From positions 1 through 43,696 of the forward strand of contig CASEFP010000090.1 in NCBI GenBank assembly GCA_949287225.1: 43,696 nucleotides of DNA. The letters are read 5' to 3'. This DNA is from an uncultured Lentisphaeria bacterium (GTDB lineage Bacteria; Verrucomicrobiota; Lentisphaeria; Victivallales; UBA1829). The notes under the pieces are model-generated. The model ran no database searches. It was given only the letters and a program-made list of their open reading frames with translations, and had not been told where the DNA came from. This document shows, piece by piece, positions 41,918 to 43,696 of the stretch. Numbering within the stretch: position 1 is the stretch's first letter; each line of letters starts with the position of its first letter. A program made the translations under genes and the position numbers.

Positions 41918-43297
41918 ATGATTGAGAGATTCGCCGCTGCCGTTCTGGCATTCATTCTGTTTGGAGCTGTTTTCACCGGATATGCGGAAGCGCCCGCCGC
42001 CCCTCAGGAGGGAGATCAGGGCGATTCCATGGAACAGCTTCAGGGGGAAACGCTTCTGGATACGCTTGGGATCGACCTGAACGACAAGGCCATCCGGGCG
42101 GATGAGACCAAAGCCTATCTGACAATCTTCCAATCCCTTGGGAAAGTGATTTCCGAGGAGACGGAAAAAGTCGTGAACTGGCGGGGATTCGAGCTGCGCA
42201 GGCTCATGATCGCTCTCTGCGGCTCGCTTCTGAGCGTGCTGATCGCCCTCTTTTTCCGCTGGTTCGTCAAATACAAGTGGTGGCAGTTCACAAGCAGAAT
42301 TTTCCGTGTGAAGAATCCGGGCTCGTTCTGCGCGCTGCTTGCCGGTCCGCTCGCGGCGTTCCTGCTGTTCAGCGGCCTTTTTCTCAGTTTTCTGCCGATG
42401 CTGCTGTGTCTGCCGGGACGCGGGTATCTTTTCTTTGAAAAACTTTACTTCGGGCTGGTCACCGTCTCGGTCGCGGCGCTGATTCTGAACCTTCTCAAAC
42501 TGCTGGACGCCGTTTTCCTGAAATTCTTCTCGCTGAACGGCAAAAACACCACGATGGATGAACTTGCCGTGAAAGTGATCGGGCGCGTCATTCAGGTTCT
42601 TGTCGTCATGTTCACATTCTTCTTTCTCTGCGAGAACGTGTTCGGGATCAACGTCACGGCGATTCTTGCCGGTGCCGGAGTCATCGGACTCGGCATCGCC
42701 TTTGCGGCTCAGGATACGATCGCGAATTTCTTCGGATCGCTGATGATCATCATCGACCGTCCGTTCAAGGTCAACGACTACATCCGCGTCGACGGCAAGG
42801 AGGGCACGGTGGAGCGGGTCGGGCTGCGCAGCACCGGCATCCGGACGCCGGACGGTTTTCTTGTGACGATCCCGAACAAGACGACCGCCAACGTCACGAT
42901 CGAAGATATCTCCTGCCGGCCGACGATCAAGCGGATTCTGACGCTCGGGCTTGTCTACGACACGCCGCCGGAAAAACTGGAGCGTGCAGTTGCCGTCCTG
43001 CATGAGATTCTTGATCATCATGAATCCGTCGATCCCAAATTTCCGCCTCGGATTCATTTTGTCGAGTTTGCCGCCTGTTCGCTGAACATTCAGGTCATTC
43101 TCTGGTACAACACCACGGGGTTCTGGCAGGGACTCGACTGGACCGACGAGATCAACCGCACAATTCTCAAGCGCTTCAACGAGGAGGGGCTCGAATTCGC
43201 CTTCCCGACCAGCACGACCTATCTTGCCTATGATTCCAAGCGCGAGGTTGAATTGAAGATCCGCGACACTGCCCGTCTGCCGGATGGAATAAAGTGA
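41918..43297 (+). CDS. MscS-family mechanosensitive channel
   Basis: A 459-residue channel protein. The N-terminus (MIERFAAAVLAFILFGAVF) is a signal peptide or first span; spans lie near residues 95-115, 135-165, 180-205 and 225-250. The pore helix region is AILAGAGVIGLGIAFAAQDTIANFFGSL. The beta domain begins IIIDRPFKVNDYIRV, with VERVGLRSTGIRTPDG and IPNKTTANVTIEDIS. It would release solutes under hypo-osmotic stress. ATG 41918 is preferred over the earlier ATG at 41870 because GAAGGAA stands before it and it begins directly with the hydrophobic stretch. The gene ends 29 bp before the hairpin array. Confidence 0.92.
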   Translation: MIERFAAAVLAFILFGAVFTGYAEAPAAPQEGDQGDSMEQLQGETLLDTLGIDLNDKAIRADETKAYLTIFQSLGKVISEETEKVVNWRGFELRRLMIALCGSLLSVLIALFFRWFVKYKWWQFTSRIFRVKNPGSFCALLAGPLAAFLLFSGLFLSFLPMLLCLPGRGYLFFEKLYFGLVTVSVAALILNLLKLLDAVFLKFFSLNGKNTTMDELAVKVIGRVIQVLVVMFTFFFLCENVFGINVTAILAGAGVIGLGIAFAAQDTIANFFGSLMIIIDRPFKVNDYIRVDGKEGTVERVGLRSTGIRTPDGFLVTIPNKTTANVTIEDISCRPTIKRILTLGLVYDTPPEKLERAVAVLHEILDHHESVDPKFPPRIHFVEFAACSLNIQVILWYNTTGFWQGLDWTDEINRTILKRFNEEGLEFAFPTSTTYLAYDSKREVELKIRDTARLPDGIK

Positions 43298-43325
43298 TCT
43301 TCCAACTTTATTATTCAATAAAAAA

Positions 43326-43345
43326 GCGCGCGAAGCTGCGCAATT
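43326..43345. repeat. 20-bp minihairpin unit, copy A
   Basis: GCGCGCGAAGCTGCGCAATT, preceded by six A and followed by A-rich DNA. It contains GC-GAA-GC, a known very stable DNA minihairpin sequence, and GCGC/GCGC arms around it. Minus-strand reading gives a GC stem plus T-run. Confidence 0.8.
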
Positions 43346-43359
43346 AAAAAAACAAAAAA

Positions 43360-43379
43360 GCGCGCGAAGCTGCGCAATT
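43360..43379. repeat. 20-bp minihairpin unit, copy B
   Basis: Identical to copy A, 34 bp downstream, also preceded by A-rich DNA. Confidence 0.8.
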
Positions 43380-43385
43380 AAAAAA

Positions 43386-43471
43386 ATAATTTGCAACGCA
43401 AATTATGATTCGTGCAGGACTTTCAGTCCTGCCGCGGTCCAGCTGCGTAAGCTGGTCGCCGGAGGCGAAAT
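43386..43471. repeat. multi-hairpin repeat, second copy
   Basis: It begins with the palindrome ATAATTTGC/GCAAATTAT with loop AAC (43386-43406), then the 63-bp core (43409-43471). Compared with the left copy the core has two substitutions, T for C in the loop of the first stem and G for C in the loop of the last stem (GCA to GGA). All stem bases are unchanged. Confidence 0.88.
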
Positions 43472-43478
43472 AAAAAAA

Positions 43479-43498
43479 GCGCGCGAAGCCGCGCAATT
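43479..43498. repeat. 20-bp minihairpin unit, copy C
   Basis: As copy A but with C for T after GCGAAGC (GCGAAGCC). It directly follows the second 63-bp core across an A7 run. GC-GAA-GC is intact. Confidence 0.8.
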
Positions 43499-43521
43499 GA
43501 AAATTGCGAAGCATCTAAAAT

Positions 43522-43541
43522 GCGCGCGAAGCTGCGCAATT
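43522..43541. repeat. 20-bp minihairpin unit, copy D
   Basis: Identical to copy A. Between copies C and D, a further TTGCGAAGCA occurs near 43504-43513, again with the GC-GAA-GC core. Confidence 0.8.
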
Positions 43542-43546
43542 TAAAA

Positions 43547-43630
43547 AAAATTGCAAAGCAATTTTGATTCGTGCAGGACTCTCAGTCCTGCCGCGGTCCA
43601 GCTGCGTAAGCTGGTCGCCGCAGGCGAAAT
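43547..43630. repeat. multi-hairpin repeat, third copy
   Basis: It begins with the palindrome AAAATTGC/GCAATTTT with loop AAA (43547-43565), then the 63-bp core (43568-43630), which is identical to the left-end core 44-106. Core-to-core distance from the second copy is 159 bp. Confidence 0.88.
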
Positions 43631-43638
43631 AAAAAAAA

Positions 43639-43658
43639 GCGCGCGTAGCTGCGCAATT
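43639..43658. repeat. 20-bp minihairpin unit, copy E
   Basis: As copy A but GTA replaces GAA in the triloop (GC-GTA-GC), so the G-N-A pattern is kept. It follows the third core across an A8 run, as copy C does the second. The last 38 bp of the window (43659-43696) show nothing further. Confidence 0.75.
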
Positions 43659-43696
43659 ATTGTGCTGGCCATAGAAAATGTCAGTAATTTTCAGAT

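Noticed and set aside
43326..43379. Copies A and B as the terminator of mscS
   Set aside because: On the plus strand the stem is followed by AATTAAAA rather than T, so it is not an intrinsic terminator for mscS; only the minus-strand reading fits.
43409..43630. Coding use of the 63-bp cores
   Set aside because: Some frames are open across a core, but no start with a ribosome site exists, changes follow hairpin loops rather than codons, and A-runs shift the frame between copies.
43326..43658. CRISPR array
   Set aside because: Units are irregularly spaced, the intervening DNA is A-rich and partly repetitive rather than unique, repeats are hairpins of mixed kinds, and no cas gene is present.

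Overview
The window looks like chromosomal DNA of an obligately or facultatively anaerobic, Gram-negative, host-associated or sediment bacterium. Lentisphaerota (a Victivallis relative) is my best guess; this is an inference, not a search result. The signs are: a prepilin-like protein with an [24 protein letters not shown] stem and a C-terminal DG motif of the kind that is abundant in Planctomycetes-Verrucomicrobia-Chlamydiae genomes; a class III (glycyl-radical) ribonucleotide reductase as the only RNR seen; an LPS-export permease and ArnB, which point to an outer membrane; and a sigma-70 factor whose N-terminus is a Lys/Ala/Pro repeat. Coding DNA is GC-rich with short gaps. Identical hairpin repeats lie at both ends, as expected for a contig that stops in a repeat family.

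Layout. 1-830: a hairpin repeat followed by a decayed tartrate/isopropylmalate dehydrogenase-type gene. 831-6590: a LysR regulator divergent from a catabolic operon. That operon holds a CE7-type esterase fused to gene remnants, a two-subunit class I hydro-lyase (fumarase/tartrate dehydratase type), an AtuA-family protein and a DUF4387 protein. Its intact junctions are 4-bp ATGA overlaps and a terminator closes it. 6591-7385: an orphan promoter-terminator unit, 11-bp phased repeats, tRNA-Thr(CGU) and tRNA-Gly(CCC). 7456-10674: an NrdR-box-controlled nrdG-nrdD operon, with a redoxin domain fused to NrdD. 10804-12072: a His-rich prepilin-like protein and a small His/Cys-rich exported protein behind a palindromic operator. 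12132-16022 (minus): LptF/G permease, DAHP synthase, HisS and HU. 16179-21666: mfd divergent from the sigma factor and rpsU. 21727-27931: arnB, an unknown gene behind an unusual promoter/hairpin, a ROK kinase, a ComM-like ATPase and an SGNH hydrolase. 28031-31305 (minus): hrpB and a sirtuin. 31392: a phospholipase D-like protein. 32612-37921 (minus): a tightly packed operon SDR-hisH-hisA-plsC-aroB-dprA. 38112-43297: a small periplasmic protein, folD, two unknown proteins, a family 4 uracil-DNA glycosylase and an MscS channel. 43326-43658: an array of small hairpins.

Most genes are housekeeping: translation, DNA repair, amino-acid and folate biosynthesis, and envelope. The less explained parts are the hairpin repeat family at both ends, the partly decayed AtuA/DUF4387 operon, the phased repeats beside tRNA-Thr, and the promoter embedded in a Shine-Dalgarno-pairing arm at 22881-22951. 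I saw no intact transposase, CRISPR array, rRNA or defence system.
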